Shown: positions 43,718-51,639 of the stretch, one piece after another
Position numbering within the stretch: the stretch's first letter is position 1
How the letters are laid out: the number at the start of each line of letters is the position of its first letter
Assembly (NCBI RefSeq): GCF_014646055.1
Contig: NZ_BMMS01000025.1
Coordinates: forward strand, 62,001 to 126,000
Direction of reading: 5' to 3'
DNA length: 64,000 nucleotides
From: Wenjunlia tyrosinilytica
GTDB lineage: Bacteria > Actinomycetota > Actinomycetes > Streptomycetales > Streptomycetaceae
The notes under the pieces: model-generated
Seen by the model: only the letters and a program-made list of their open reading frames with translations
Told to the model about the DNA's origin: nothing
The model's database searches: none
Position numbers and translations under genes: made by a program

Positions 43718-43811
43718 CCGCCCCGCTGAGCAGGCGAAGCGGCCGGTGCACGGACGGTTCGATCCCCGTTCGGTCAAGACCGGTACGGGAGGACGAGAGA
43801 AGGAGTCACCC

Positions 43812-46334
43812 ATGCGCACTGTCGGCTCTGCCAACCGGGCCGGCCTCCGCCTGGCCCCGGCAGCGGATGTGCAGCAGGCCGGTACCTTCCCCAGATCAGG
43901 CCTGTCCGGGGTCTCCGCCGGGGCGGCGGGAGGCATAGCGGTGGTCGGGGTCGACCGCTTCCCATGGGGGAGCAGCGACCAGGACCCGGCGCCGCGGCCC
44001 TTCGGGGCGGGCGGCGCCGAGGCTTTCGACTGCGACTTCTTCTCCCTCTCGCCCCGCGACGCGGGGCAACTGGACCCCCGCCAGCGGGTCCTGCTGCAAT
44101 GCGCCTGGCGGGCGCTGGAGGACGCGGCGATCGCACCCCGGCGGCGTTCGATCGCCGGGACGGGGGTGTTCGTGGAGGCGACGGAAGGGCTTGCGGCGGC
44201 CGGTGACTGGGCGGCCGCGGAGGCCGGACTCGGCGCGGTGGCCCAGTGGATCTCCTACCAACTGGGCCTGAACGGGCCGTCCCTGGACGTGCGGACCGAC
44301 GGCGAGGCCGCCCCGGTCGCCCTGCTCCTCGCCTGCGACGTGCTCGCGGGGCGTGAGTGCGATCTGGCCCTGGTGGCGGGCGCCCGGCTCTCCGAGCTGC
44401 GCACCGCCGACGGCGGCCGGTCCCGGCAGGCGCCCGGCGCCGCGGTGCTCGCCCTGTGCCGCCTCGACGACGCGCTCGCCGACCGCAGGCCCGTCTACGC
44501 CGTGCTGCGCGACAGCACCGACGACCCTTCGGACGAGCCGTGCGGGGGAGTGGTCGACGTGGCGGACTCGGCGCTGGCCCTGTACGGCGGCGGACCCTGG
44601 CGGCTGCCCGCGGGGTCCCTCGCCCCGCTGGACCTCCAGGAGCCGCCCTCGCCGCTGCCCCCGCCGACGACCGACGCCGGGATGGGGGTGTTCACCTTCT
44701 CCGCGGACACCGCGCAGGCACTGAGCCGCAATCTCGCCGAGCACGCCGAGGCCATCGGCGAGGCCATCGGCGAGGCGGCGGGACAGGCGGGCGTCACCGG
44801 CTCGCGGGCGCGCACGGCCCGGCTGTGCTGGACCAGCAACGAGGTCAAGACCGATCTGCCGTACCGCTTCGCCCTGGCCGCCGGGGACCTCGCCGAGCTC
44901 GCGGACGGCCTGCGGCGGGCGGCGCTCGACCCCGCGGTGGAGGCCTCGCTGTCCGGTGTGCCCGAGCAGAGCCCCGCCGTCGCCTACGTCCTGCCGGGCG
45001 AGGGCAGCGAGTACCCCGGAATGACCGCCCGCCTGTACCGGGGCGCGCCGCTGTACCGCAGGGCGCTGGACGAGGCGGACGAGGCCCTGCGCCCCTACTT
45101 CGAGCACCGGGTGCGCGATCTGCTGCTGCGGCACGACACCCGCGTGCACCGGCCGTCGTTCGCGCAGCCCGCCCTGTTCGCGGTGGAGTACGCGCTCGGT
45201 CGCGCGCTGTCCGAACTCGGTGTCGAGCCGGGCATGCTGGTCGGTTACGGATGCGGTGAGTTCGCCGCCGCGTGCCTGGCCGGAGTGCTGGACGTGGAGA
45301 CGGCGGCGCGGCTGGTCAGTGTGCGCGGCAGGCTCGTCGAGGAGCTGCCGCCGGGCGGCCTCCTGGAGGTCTTCACCACGCTGGAGGAGACGGCGGGGCT
45401 GATCCGCGACGAGCCCGAGGTCTACCTCGCAGCCGTCGAGGGGCCCTGCCGAGTGGTGCTGTCCGCGGCCCCCGAGGTGCTGGCGCGCGTCGGCGAGCGG
45501 ATGCGGCTGCAAGGCGTCCACACCAGGGCCCGGGCGGTCGAACACGCCTACCACTCCCCGCTGATGGCGCCCATCATGCGCGAGTGGAGGCGTGCTCTGG
45601 AAGGCGCCGCGTTCGCGCCCGCCCTGATACCCGTCGTCTCGACGGTTCGCGGGCGGCTGCTGGGACGCGACCGCATGGACACCGACTACTGGCTGCAGCA
45701 CGCCATCGCGCCGGTCCGCTTCGCCGAGGCGGCCGAGGCCCTGCTGGCGGAGCGGCCCACCCATGTGCTGGAACTCGGGCCGGGCTCCCGACTTGCCCAG
45801 CACATAAGGGAGATCCCCTCCGCGCGAGGGGTCGGGGTGCGGCCGGTGTGCTCGGACTCCGAGGCCGCCGACGGCGGTCTCGCCGAACTGGCCGCGGCCC
45901 TCTACCGCGATGGGCACAACCTCTCCTGGGAGGCCCTGTACCCGCTGGAGCACCGGGCGTTCGCGCGGCTGCGGCCCTACCGCTTCTCCGCCGAGCGGCA
46001 GTTCGGGCCCGGCACGGGAGCCGACGGCACCGCGGGCGCCCTGCCGGACGAGGCGGTACCACGCGGCACCGCCACCGGGGACAGCTTCGTGGCGGCCGTG
46101 GTGGACGCGGTGGCCCGTGTCTGCGACTGCCTGCCCGGTGAAGTGACGACCGACGCACGCCTTTACGACGACCTGGGATTCGACTCGGTGATGTACATGG
46201 ACCTCGTGGGCGAGCTGGAACGCAGAATCCCGCAGGTCGGCTCGCTCGTCCTGCAGGAGATGATGCCCAGCCTGGAGAGCGTCGAGGCGCTCGCCGGGTA
46301 CCTGCGCCACGTTGCCGGCCGGGTGGCGGCATGA
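43812..46334 (+). CDS. KS-AT-ACP protein with dead KS and AT active sites
   Basis: 840 residues in PKS order. The KS part (about 35-250) keeps the first half of the fold (LSPRDAGQLDPRQRVLLQCAWRALEDA). It has LDVRTDGEAAPVALLLACD where the active-site Cys motif should be and lacks the second half with both catalytic His residues. The AT part (about 395-720) has GYGCGE instead of GHSxGE, so the nucleophile Ser is Gly480 followed by Cys481. AEHAYHSPL-like HAYHSPLM remains. The ACP (about 757-840) is intact, with Ser792 in DDLGFDSVMYM. It probably acts as a carrier/scaffold. ATG 43812 follows GAAGGAGT. The stop overlaps the PPTase start (ATGA). Confidence 0.85.
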   Translation: MRTVGSANRAGLRLAPAADVQQAGTFPRSGLSGVSAGAAGGIAVVGVDRFPWGSSDQDPAPRPFGAGGAEAFDCDFFSLSPRDAGQLDPRQRVLLQCAWRALEDAAIAPRRRSIAGTGVFVEATEGLAAAGDWAAAEAGLGAVAQWISYQLGLNGPSLDVRTDGEAAPVALLLACDVLAGRECDLALVAGARLSELRTADGGRSRQAPGAAVLALCRLDDALADRRPVYAVLRDSTDDPSDEPCGGVVDVADSALALYGGGPWRLPAGSLAPLDLQEPPSPLPPPTTDAGMGVFTFSADTAQALSRNLAEHAEAIGEAIGEAAGQAGVTGSRARTARLCWTSNEVKTDLPYRFALAAGDLAELADGLRRAALDPAVEASLSGVPEQSPAVAYVLPGEGSEYPGMTARLYRGAPLYRRALDEADEALRPYFEHRVRDLLLRHDTRVHRPSFAQPALFAVEYALGRALSELGVEPGMLVGYGCGEFAAACLAGVLDVETAARLVSVRGRLVEELPPGGLLEVFTTLEETAGLIRDEPEVYLAAVEGPCRVVLSAAPEVLARVGERMRLQGVHTRARAVEHAYHSPLMAPIMREWRRALEGAAFAPALIPVVSTVRGRLLGRDRMDTDYWLQHAIAPVRFAEAAEALLAERPTHVLELGPGSRLAQHIREIPSARGVGVRPVCSDSEAADGGLAELAAALYRDGHNLSWEALYPLEHRAFARLRPYRFSAERQFGPGTGADGTAGALPDEAVPRGTATGDSFVAAVVDAVARVCDCLPGEVTTDARLYDDLGFDSVMYMDLVGELERRIPQVGSLVLQEMMPSLESVEALAGYLRHVAGRVAA

Positions 46335-47266
46335 CCGACATGTGGCTCGCCGACGAGCGGGCCCGCGCCCGGCGGGGCGGCCCGCAGCCGCTCTTCCCCG
46401 GCACGCAGTGGCACTCCCCGACGGGGCCGCAGGTGGCGGAGCCGATCCATGTGCGCGGCCCCGCGGGCCCGTGGGACCAGGTCCGGGCGGATCTGGACAC
46501 CCTCGGATGGGCCGTGGTGCACGCCCGCATAGGGGAGTGGCTGCCGGAGAACCCCGACAGCCCCTCGGTGCGGCGCGTCCTGGGCCGTGACTGGGCCCGC
46601 TACGAGAAGATGCGGCACCCGAAGATCAAGGCGAGGTTCGCGGCGACGCGCTCCCTGCTCAAGCACGCCGCGGGGGTGGCGATCGACGCGCCCCCGCACA
46701 GTGTGGAGCTGGGCTACAGCGCGTTCGGCCGGCCCTATCTGCGCGGCTTCGACCAGGTGGACATCAGCCTCAGCCACACCGGTGACTTCCTGCTGGTGGG
46801 ACTCACCACGCGGGGACTGATCGGCGTGGACGCGGAGGCGATCGACCGCCAGCTGCTGAGGGGCGGTACGGAGCAGCACATCTGCACCCCGTACGAGATC
46901 AAGATGCTGGAGCGGGTGCCGGCAGCCCGTAGGAACCGCAGTGCCGTGCGGCTGTGGACGCTCAAGGAGGCGTACAGCAAGGCGATCGGGCAGGGGCTGC
47001 GGTTCAAGTTCACGGAGTTCGGCTTCGGCGAGGACGGCGCGCCGGTGCGGGTCCAGCGCCCGGACGGAACGCCGGGAACCGGTGACGAGTGGACGTTCGC
47101 CACGTTCCACCCGGGCATGCGCCACTGTGCCAGCGTCGCCGTCTTCGACGCGGGCTTCGGCGCTCCCGACGACACCGCGGCCGCCACGATGCTCGACGCG
47201 GGTCTGGTCCACGCGGTGAACGAAATGGTGGCTGAAGCCTGCCAGTCGGGCGAAGCCGCCGCCTGA
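46331..47266 (+). CDS. Sfp-type 4'-phosphopantetheinyl transferase
   Basis: 311 residues, larger than the usual 230-270 because of an N-terminal extension. Signature blocks: VDISLSHTGDFLLVGLTTRGLIGVDAEAID (Mg/CoA-binding GVDAE) and LWTLKEAYSKAIGQGL. It attaches the phosphopantetheine arm from CoA to carrier domains, here presumably those of the KS-AT-ACP protein, the lone carrier and both PKSs. The start codon overlaps the preceding stop (ATGA), so it is translationally coupled to the first carrier it would modify. Confidence 0.92.
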   Translation: MTDMWLADERARARRGGPQPLFPGTQWHSPTGPQVAEPIHVRGPAGPWDQVRADLDTLGWAVVHARIGEWLPENPDSPSVRRVLGRDWARYEKMRHPKIKARFAATRSLLKHAAGVAIDAPPHSVELGYSAFGRPYLRGFDQVDISLSHTGDFLLVGLTTRGLIGVDAEAIDRQLLRGGTEQHICTPYEIKMLERVPAARRNRSAVRLWTLKEAYSKAIGQGLRFKFTEFGFGEDGAPVRVQRPDGTPGTGDEWTFATFHPGMRHCASVAVFDAGFGAPDDTAAATMLDAGLVHAVNEMVAEACQSGEAAA

Positions 47267-47290
47267 GACCGGCGGGGCGGAGCCCCGAGA

Positions 47291-47320
47291 GGGCGGGAGG
47301 GGCGAGAGAACCTCCCGCCC
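47291..47320 (+). terminator. Hairpin after the PPTase gene
   Basis: GGGCGGGAGG (47291-47300) pairs perfectly with CCTCCCGCCC (47311-47320) over a 10-nt loop. Confidence 0.75.
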
Positions 47321-47446
47321 TTCGCCGTGCCTGCCGACCCCCCGTCGCCATGCCTGTCTGTCCCATTGCCGCGCCTGGCGGCCCCTTCGCCACGCCTGGC
47401 GGTCCCCTTCGCCATGGCTGTCTGCCCCTTTGCCACGCCTTTGGGC
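47321..47446. repeat. Degenerate 20-24 bp tandem repeats
   Basis: About six units of the type TTCGCCACGCCTGGCGGTCCCC and TTGCCGCGCCTGGCGGCCCC fill most of the gap between the converging PPTase and halogenase genes. No gene is seen in 47267-47586. Confidence 0.65.
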
Positions 47447-47511
47447 GCGGACCTGCCCGCGAGCGACGGCGTCCGTGAACGCCGGAGGCGGCCCGCTCCC
47501 AACCCGTCATT

Positions 47512-47565
47512 CCCCGGACAGTGTTGTGCCCCGGCCTTTGGGCCGGGGCACAAATCTGTCCGGGG
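47512..47565. terminator. Long two-part hairpin between converging genes
   Basis: Outer stem CCCCGGACAG (47512-47521) / CTGTCCGGGG (47556-47565) and inner stem TTGTGCCCCGGCC (47524-47536) / GGCCGGGGCACAA (47541-47553) with a TTTG loop and one 2x2 mismatch: 23 bp in all. It lies 21 bp from the halogenase stop. Confidence 0.85.
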
Positions 47566-47586
47566 CTCAGCCGGCAGCGTCGGCTG

Positions 47587-48930
47587 CTAGAAGCTGGGCT
47601 TGGCCGACGGGGCCTTCAGGTCGCCCAGGTACGGGTGCCACAGGTGCGTCGGGTCCTCCTCGACCGCCTTGACGATGTCCCGCATGGCGGCGAGGGCCTT
47701 GGGCTCCTCGTCGTCGTACACGTCGCCCTGGAGCATCTTCAGGACGTCGAGGCGGTAGCGGTCGTCCTGGACGAACGCGGTGAACAGGATGTTGAGCCGG
47801 TAGTAGATCGAGATGAACTCGTACCAGTTGCTCACACCCCGGCGCAGCTTCTTCTCGTAGGTCGCGAAGCGCTCCTTCTTGAAGTCGCCCGCCTCCGCCG
47901 CCGCGATGATGTCCGCGGAGGCGATCCGGGCGCTGTTGAGCGCGACGCTGACACCGCTGGAGAAGATCGGGTCCACGAAGCGGGCGGCGTCGCCGATGAG
48001 GACGAACTTGTCGCCCGCCACCTGGGACATGCCGTAGCTGTAGTCGCCCTCGGTCTTGAAGCCCTTGACCTGGTCGGCGTTCTTCAGCACGTCCATCAGC
48101 TCGGGACGGCTCGCCACCGTGTCCCAGAAGTACTTCTCACGGTCACCCGCGTACTGCTGGAAGCGGGACTTCTGGCTCACCACACCGATCGATGTGATGG
48201 TCTCGGTGATCGGGATCTGCCAGACCCAGGTGTCGGAGACGGGCAGGAAGTGGATGAAGATGTAGTCCGCCTGGTCCTTGTTGACCGCCAGGGCCTTGCG
48301 GTCCAGGCCGTCGAACCACGTGTGCACCGCGTACTGGTTGAACACCGGGTCCGGGATCTTGAACTTGAGCTGGTTGCCGAGCTTGGTCTGCCGACCGCTC
48401 GCGTCCACGACCATGCGCACGGGGAAGTCGACCTGGTGGCTGCCGACCTTCGCCTGGATCACCGGGTTCTCGCCGCTGAAGTCGACGTTGGAGACGCGCA
48501 CGCCCTGGAAGATCTTGGCGCCGAGCTCCTCGGCGTGCTTGAGCAGGATCGCGTCGAACTTCGAACGGTCGACGTGGAACGTGTAGTCGCGGTCCACGCC
48601 CTCCTGGTCGCGCTCGCTGAAGAGGATCTCAGCGGCGCGGAAGTCGTGCGTCAGGCCGCGGAACCCGTTGTGGTCGATATTGCGGTCCTCCGCCGAGGTC
48701 CACGCGGCACCGAACTTCTTGGGGAAGTTCGCCGCCTCGATCTTGTCCATGGCTCCGATCTCGAGCAGGACAGGAGTTGTCGCCGGAACGAGGGACTCTC
48801 CCACGTGGTCCCGCGGAAACGTGTCGCCCTCGAACAGGACGACCGACAGGCCCGCTTTGGCCAGGTAGGAAGCAGCGGTCGAGCCCGCAGGGCCTCCGCC
48901 GATGATGCCGATGTCGAACTCTGCGTCCAC
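47587..48930 (-). CDS. Flavin-dependent halogenase
   Basis: 447 residues. The FAD-binding GGGPAGSTAASYLAKAG is at the N-terminus, and FPRDHVGESLVPATTPVLLEIG follows. The halogenase fingerprint W-x-W-x-I-P appears as WVWQIPI near residue 225, and VLIGDAARFVDPIFSSGVSVAL is the second flavin motif. Such enzymes make hypohalous acid from FADH2, O2 and chloride or bromide and halogenate electron-rich rings or enolisable positions, often on carrier-bound substrates. The adjacent lone carrier supports that. An FAD reductase is not seen. GTG 48930 follows GGAGAG. The frame upstream to 49035 lacks homology and overlaps the carrier gene. Confidence 0.9.
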   Translation of the reverse strand: MDAEFDIGIIGGGPAGSTAASYLAKAGLSVVLFEGDTFPRDHVGESLVPATTPVLLEIGAMDKIEAANFPKKFGAAWTSAEDRNIDHNGFRGLTHDFRAAEILFSERDQEGVDRDYTFHVDRSKFDAILLKHAEELGAKIFQGVRVSNVDFSGENPVIQAKVGSHQVDFPVRMVVDASGRQTKLGNQLKFKIPDPVFNQYAVHTWFDGLDRKALAVNKDQADYIFIHFLPVSDTWVWQIPITETITSIGVVSQKSRFQQYAGDREKYFWDTVASRPELMDVLKNADQVKGFKTEGDYSYGMSQVAGDKFVLIGDAARFVDPIFSSGVSVALNSARIASADIIAAAEAGDFKKERFATYEKKLRRGVSNWYEFISIYYRLNILFTAFVQDDRYRLDVLKMLQGDVYDDEEPKALAAMRDIVKAVEEDPTHLWHPYLGDLKAPSAKPSF

Positions 48931-49009
48931 GACGCTCTCCACTTCTGGACGGTTGGGACTGCTGGTGCTGTTCGGTGCTTCGGGCTGGACTGTGGCGGGG
49001 CCCAGTGGG

Positions 49010-49282
49010 TCAGGCAGGCTGGAGGGACAGCTCATAGACCATGTCCGTGATGGTCTCGACGCTGTAGAAGTGCCGGCCGGTGATGTGGGTCGGGGGGATG
49101 GTCACCCCGAGTTCGGTCCTGATGTACGTCAGCAGGATGGACGTGTTCATGGAGTTGAGCACGCCCCACTCCAGCAGCGGGGTGTCCGGCTTCAGTTCGG
49201 AGATCTCGCTGTCGTCGAGGAACTGCTCCTGGATGTACGCGTTGAGCTTGGTGTAGATCTCGTCGCGGCTGGTGGCCGTCAC
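49010..49282 (-). CDS. Free-standing acyl carrier protein
   Basis: 90 residues. The carrier four-helix pattern is clear, with the phosphopantetheine site in LLEWGVLNSMNTSILLTYI, where NSM replaces the usual DSL/DSM. It ends HITGRHFYSVETITDMVYEL. It lies directly upstream of the halogenase gene on the same strand (79 bp between its stop and the chosen halogenase start) and probably holds the substrate that is halogenated. GTG 49282 follows GGGGAGGA. It could also be a peptidyl-type carrier loaded by an enzyme encoded outside the window. Confidence 0.85.
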   Translation of the reverse strand: MTATSRDEIYTKLNAYIQEQFLDDSEISELKPDTPLLEWGVLNSMNTSILLTYIRTELGVTIPPTHITGRHFYSVETITDMVYELSLQPA

Positions 49283-49615
49283 GGGTCCTCCCCGGGTGTC
49301 GATTTCGTCCTCCGCCGGTGGACTGCCCGGCTGCTGGGGTGATGCTGGGAGGGCGCACTGGAGACACGCTCGGCTATCGCTCAGGCCAGGGGTGGCCCGC
49401 GGGGGTCCAGTTTGGCTCTACTATTTCGCCAGGTGCTGAGTTGATTCTCGGAGAGGCGATACCGCAGGCCACGGCAGTGGTCCGTGCGGCGGGGGCCCGG
49501 CGGAGGATGTCCGGTCCATGGCCCGGGGAACGCGCGGGTCTCCCGTTTCCGTGCCTGTCGCGACGTATCGTTGGCATCGGTAATCGGAGGAACGTGCTGT
49601 GTGGAGGTGGGTGCC

Positions 49616-50311
49616 GTGACTGCTCCTGGTCGTGCGGAGGCGCGGGCGTGGGTGGGCGACGCCGAGGAGGACGGTGGTGCTCCGATGCGCACGGCTCGCA
49701 AGCGCACCGGGCGCAGGCCCGGCAACACCGAGAGCCGGCAGGCCATCCTGACCGCGGCGCGGGCGAAGTTCGCGCTGTACGGCTACGAGGGCGCCTCCAT
49801 CCGTTCGATCGCGCAGGAGGCGGGGGTGGACACGGCGCTGATCCACCACTTCTTCCTGTCGAAGGAAGGACTCTTCGCGGCGTCCATCCACGACGCCATC
49901 GAACCGGAGCGGATGGTCGAGCAGGTCCTCGGCAAACGCCGGGCCACACGAGGCCTGGGGGAGCGGCTGGCCCGCTACTTCATGGGCCTGTGGGAGGCGC
50001 CTGAGACGCGCGACAAGATGCGGAGCATCCTGCGGTCCGCGCTCTCGCACGACAGGGCGCAGAAGATGCTGCGGGACTTCGTGGCGGTGGAGGTGCTGGG
50101 CCCGATCGCCGGAAGCACGGGCAAGTCGCACCCGGAGGTGCGCGCCGCGCTGGCGGCCTCGCAGCTCATCGGCCTGGCGCTGACCCGGTACATCGTCGAG
50201 CTGGGGCCGATAGCGTCCCTGGACGCCGAGCAGGTGGTGGCGTGTGTGGCGCCGACGCTCCAGCGGTACCTGGTCGGCCCGCTGCCCGAGTCCCTCACCG
50301 AGGACGACTGA
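49616..50311 (+). CDS. TetR-family regulator of the PKS cluster
   Basis: 231 residues. HTH at about residues 35-85: TESRQAILTAARAKFALYGYEGASIRSIAQEAGVDTALIHHFFLSKEGLFAASI. It is followed by a helical domain of the TetR C-terminal type found in many Streptomyces regulators. GTG 49616 has GGAGG with an 8-nt spacer. ATG 49685 is an alternative that would remove 23 Ala/Gly-rich residues but has a distant site. It is divergent from the carrier-halogenase genes and likely controls them or the divergent thioesterase/PKS promoter at 51481-51639. Confidence 0.85.
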   Translation: MTAPGRAEARAWVGDAEEDGGAPMRTARKRTGRRPGNTESRQAILTAARAKFALYGYEGASIRSIAQEAGVDTALIHHFFLSKEGLFAASIHDAIEPERMVEQVLGKRRATRGLGERLARYFMGLWEAPETRDKMRSILRSALSHDRAQKMLRDFVAVEVLGPIAGSTGKSHPEVRAALAASQLIGLALTRYIVELGPIASLDAEQVVACVAPTLQRYLVGPLPESLTEDD

Positions 50312-50370
50312 CCGGCGGACGGGACGGCCGACCGGACCGGCAGGACGGCTGACCCGGCGGCAGGACGGCT
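50309..50370 (+). repeat. About three 20-bp tandem repeats after a stop codon
   Basis: Units of the type GACCCGGCGGCAGGACGGCT begin at the TGA of the TetR gene and repeat three times with small changes. Confidence 0.65.
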
Positions 50371-50410
50371 GACCGGGAGGCTGCACCCAGGTCGGGCCGC
50401 GGGGCCCCGC

Positions 50411-50550
50411 GAAGAAACGGGAACGGTTCGCGAAGAAGCGGGAACGGGCCGGGCAGAACGCGGAACGGCCGGGCAGAACGCGGAACGGCCGGGGAGAACG
50501 CGGAACGGCCGGGGAGAACGGGGAACGGCCGGGAAGAACACGGAACGGGC
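50411..50550. repeat. Seven 20-bp tandem repeats
   Basis: GGGCAGAACGCGGAACGGCC is repeated perfectly at 50451-50470 and 50471-50490 and with one to a few changes in five other consecutive 20-bp units. It lies between converging genes. No gene is seen in 50312-50613. Confidence 0.92.
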
Positions 50551-50584
50551 GCGGCGGGCCGGAGACGGCCCGCCGCGCCCGTTC
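50543..50584. terminator. Strong bidirectional hairpin
   Basis: GAACGGGCGCGGCGGGCC (50543-50560) pairs perfectly with GGCCCGCCGCGCCCGTTC (50567-50584), 18 bp with a 6-nt loop, between the TetR gene and the converging thioesterase gene. Confidence 0.88.
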
Positions 50585-50613
50585 GCTCCTTTCGGCGCTC
50601 CGGCTCGCGGATG

Positions 50614-51480
50614 TCACTCCCTCGAGGAAGCGACCACCCGCCGTGCCCGCAGGTCCGCGGCGCGCGCGGGCTCCGCCACCGAGCCCGCACCCGCCGTCCC
50701 CGAGCCCGCCGCCCCCGAGCCCGCCGCCGCTGGGGCCGCCGCGACCAGGCGCGAGAGCCGGGACGTCAGCGCCTCGCGGAAGTCGGGTTCCTCGAGGAAG
50801 AAGTGGCCACCCGGGATCAGGGCGAGTTCGAAGGCGCGTGAGGTCTCCCGTTCCCACGCGACGAGCCCAGCCGGGTCGGTCAAGGAGTCCCGGCGGCCGC
50901 CGAAGGCGACCAGGGGGACGTCGAGCGGCGGTCCCGCCGGGCGGGTGTAGGTCTCCACGATCTCCAGGTCCGCGCGCAGCGCCGGAAGGTACATGCGCAG
51001 CAGCTCCGGCTGGTCGAGCAGCGCCTGCGGCATCCCGCCGTAACGGTTCAGCGCCGTGATGAAGGCGTCGTCCGGCAGCTTGTGGATCGGCCGGTGGGAC
51101 AGCGGCTCGCCGGGTCCATTGCGGCCGGAGACCAGCAGAGCGGCGGGCGGCAGTCCGAGCTGGTCCAGGCGCCGTGCGAGCTCGTAGGCCAGCACGGCCC
51201 CGAAGCTGTGGCCGAAGAGCGCGAACCTCTCGCCGCGGTGCGGGCGCATGGTGCGCACGAGTTCGGCGGCCAGGAGATCGGCGCGGCGCATCAGCGGCTC
51301 GCGGATGCGTGCGCCGTGGCCCGGCAGTTCCAGCGGTGTCACCGTCACCGACGGCGGAACGATCGCGTTCCACCGGCTGTACGGCATCGCGCTGCCCCCG
51401 GCGTGCGCCAGGCAGTACAGCGTCAGCTTCTCCCCGTCGGCGCCCGGCTCACCGGGCTCGCGGGGCGTGGGTGGATTCAA
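50614..51480 (-). CDS. Type II thioesterase (editing hydrolase)
   Basis: 288 residues, alpha/beta hydrolase of the external thioesterase class. LYCLAHAGGSAMPYSRWN starts the fold, the nucleophile Ser is in ALFGHSFGAVLAYELARRL, the Asp is expected in FGGRRDSLTD, and the His is in IPGGHFFLEEPD. It removes wrong acyl groups from carrier domains. With several carriers whose ATs look dead, it may be important. Residues after 240 are an Ala/Gly-rich extra tail. TTG 51480 follows GGAGGG, and no better start exists in frame. It is divergent from the first large PKS gene. Confidence 0.9.
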   Translation of the reverse strand: MNPPTPREPGEPGADGEKLTLYCLAHAGGSAMPYSRWNAIVPPSVTVTPLELPGHGARIREPLMRRADLLAAELVRTMRPHRGERFALFGHSFGAVLAYELARRLDQLGLPPAALLVSGRNGPGEPLSHRPIHKLPDDAFITALNRYGGMPQALLDQPELLRMYLPALRADLEIVETYTRPAGPPLDVPLVAFGGRRDSLTDPAGLVAWERETSRAFELALIPGGHFFLEEPDFREALTSRLSRLVAAAPAAAGSGAAGSGTAGAGSVAEPARAADLRARRVVASSRE

Positions 51481-51597
51481 GAGCCCTCCCTGTAAACGTC
51501 GCGGGTGCGGGGACGGGGCCGCTCTCAAGTCTCGCGCAAGCGGCCTGGGCAACCTTTGCCAGCGCACTCGTCGTACCTCTGATGTTAACCCACAGAA

Positions 51598-51610
51598 GTC
51601 ACTAAGTGAC
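51598..51610. promoter_or_regulatory. Palindrome in the thioesterase/PKS divergent promoter
   Basis: GTCACT-A-AGTGAC is a perfect inverted repeat 30 bp before the PKS start codon, in an AT-richer stretch (TTATTTTTT follows). It is a candidate site for the cluster TetR protein. Confidence 0.45.
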
Positions 51611-51639
51611 GACTTATTTTTTCGGACGGGGGGAGTTCA

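Noticed and set aside
49594-49684. GTG with a good GGAGG site inside the cluster TetR leader
   Set aside because: It is out of frame with the regulator and encodes Cys/Gly/Arg-rich sequence without homology. A leader peptide cannot be excluded.
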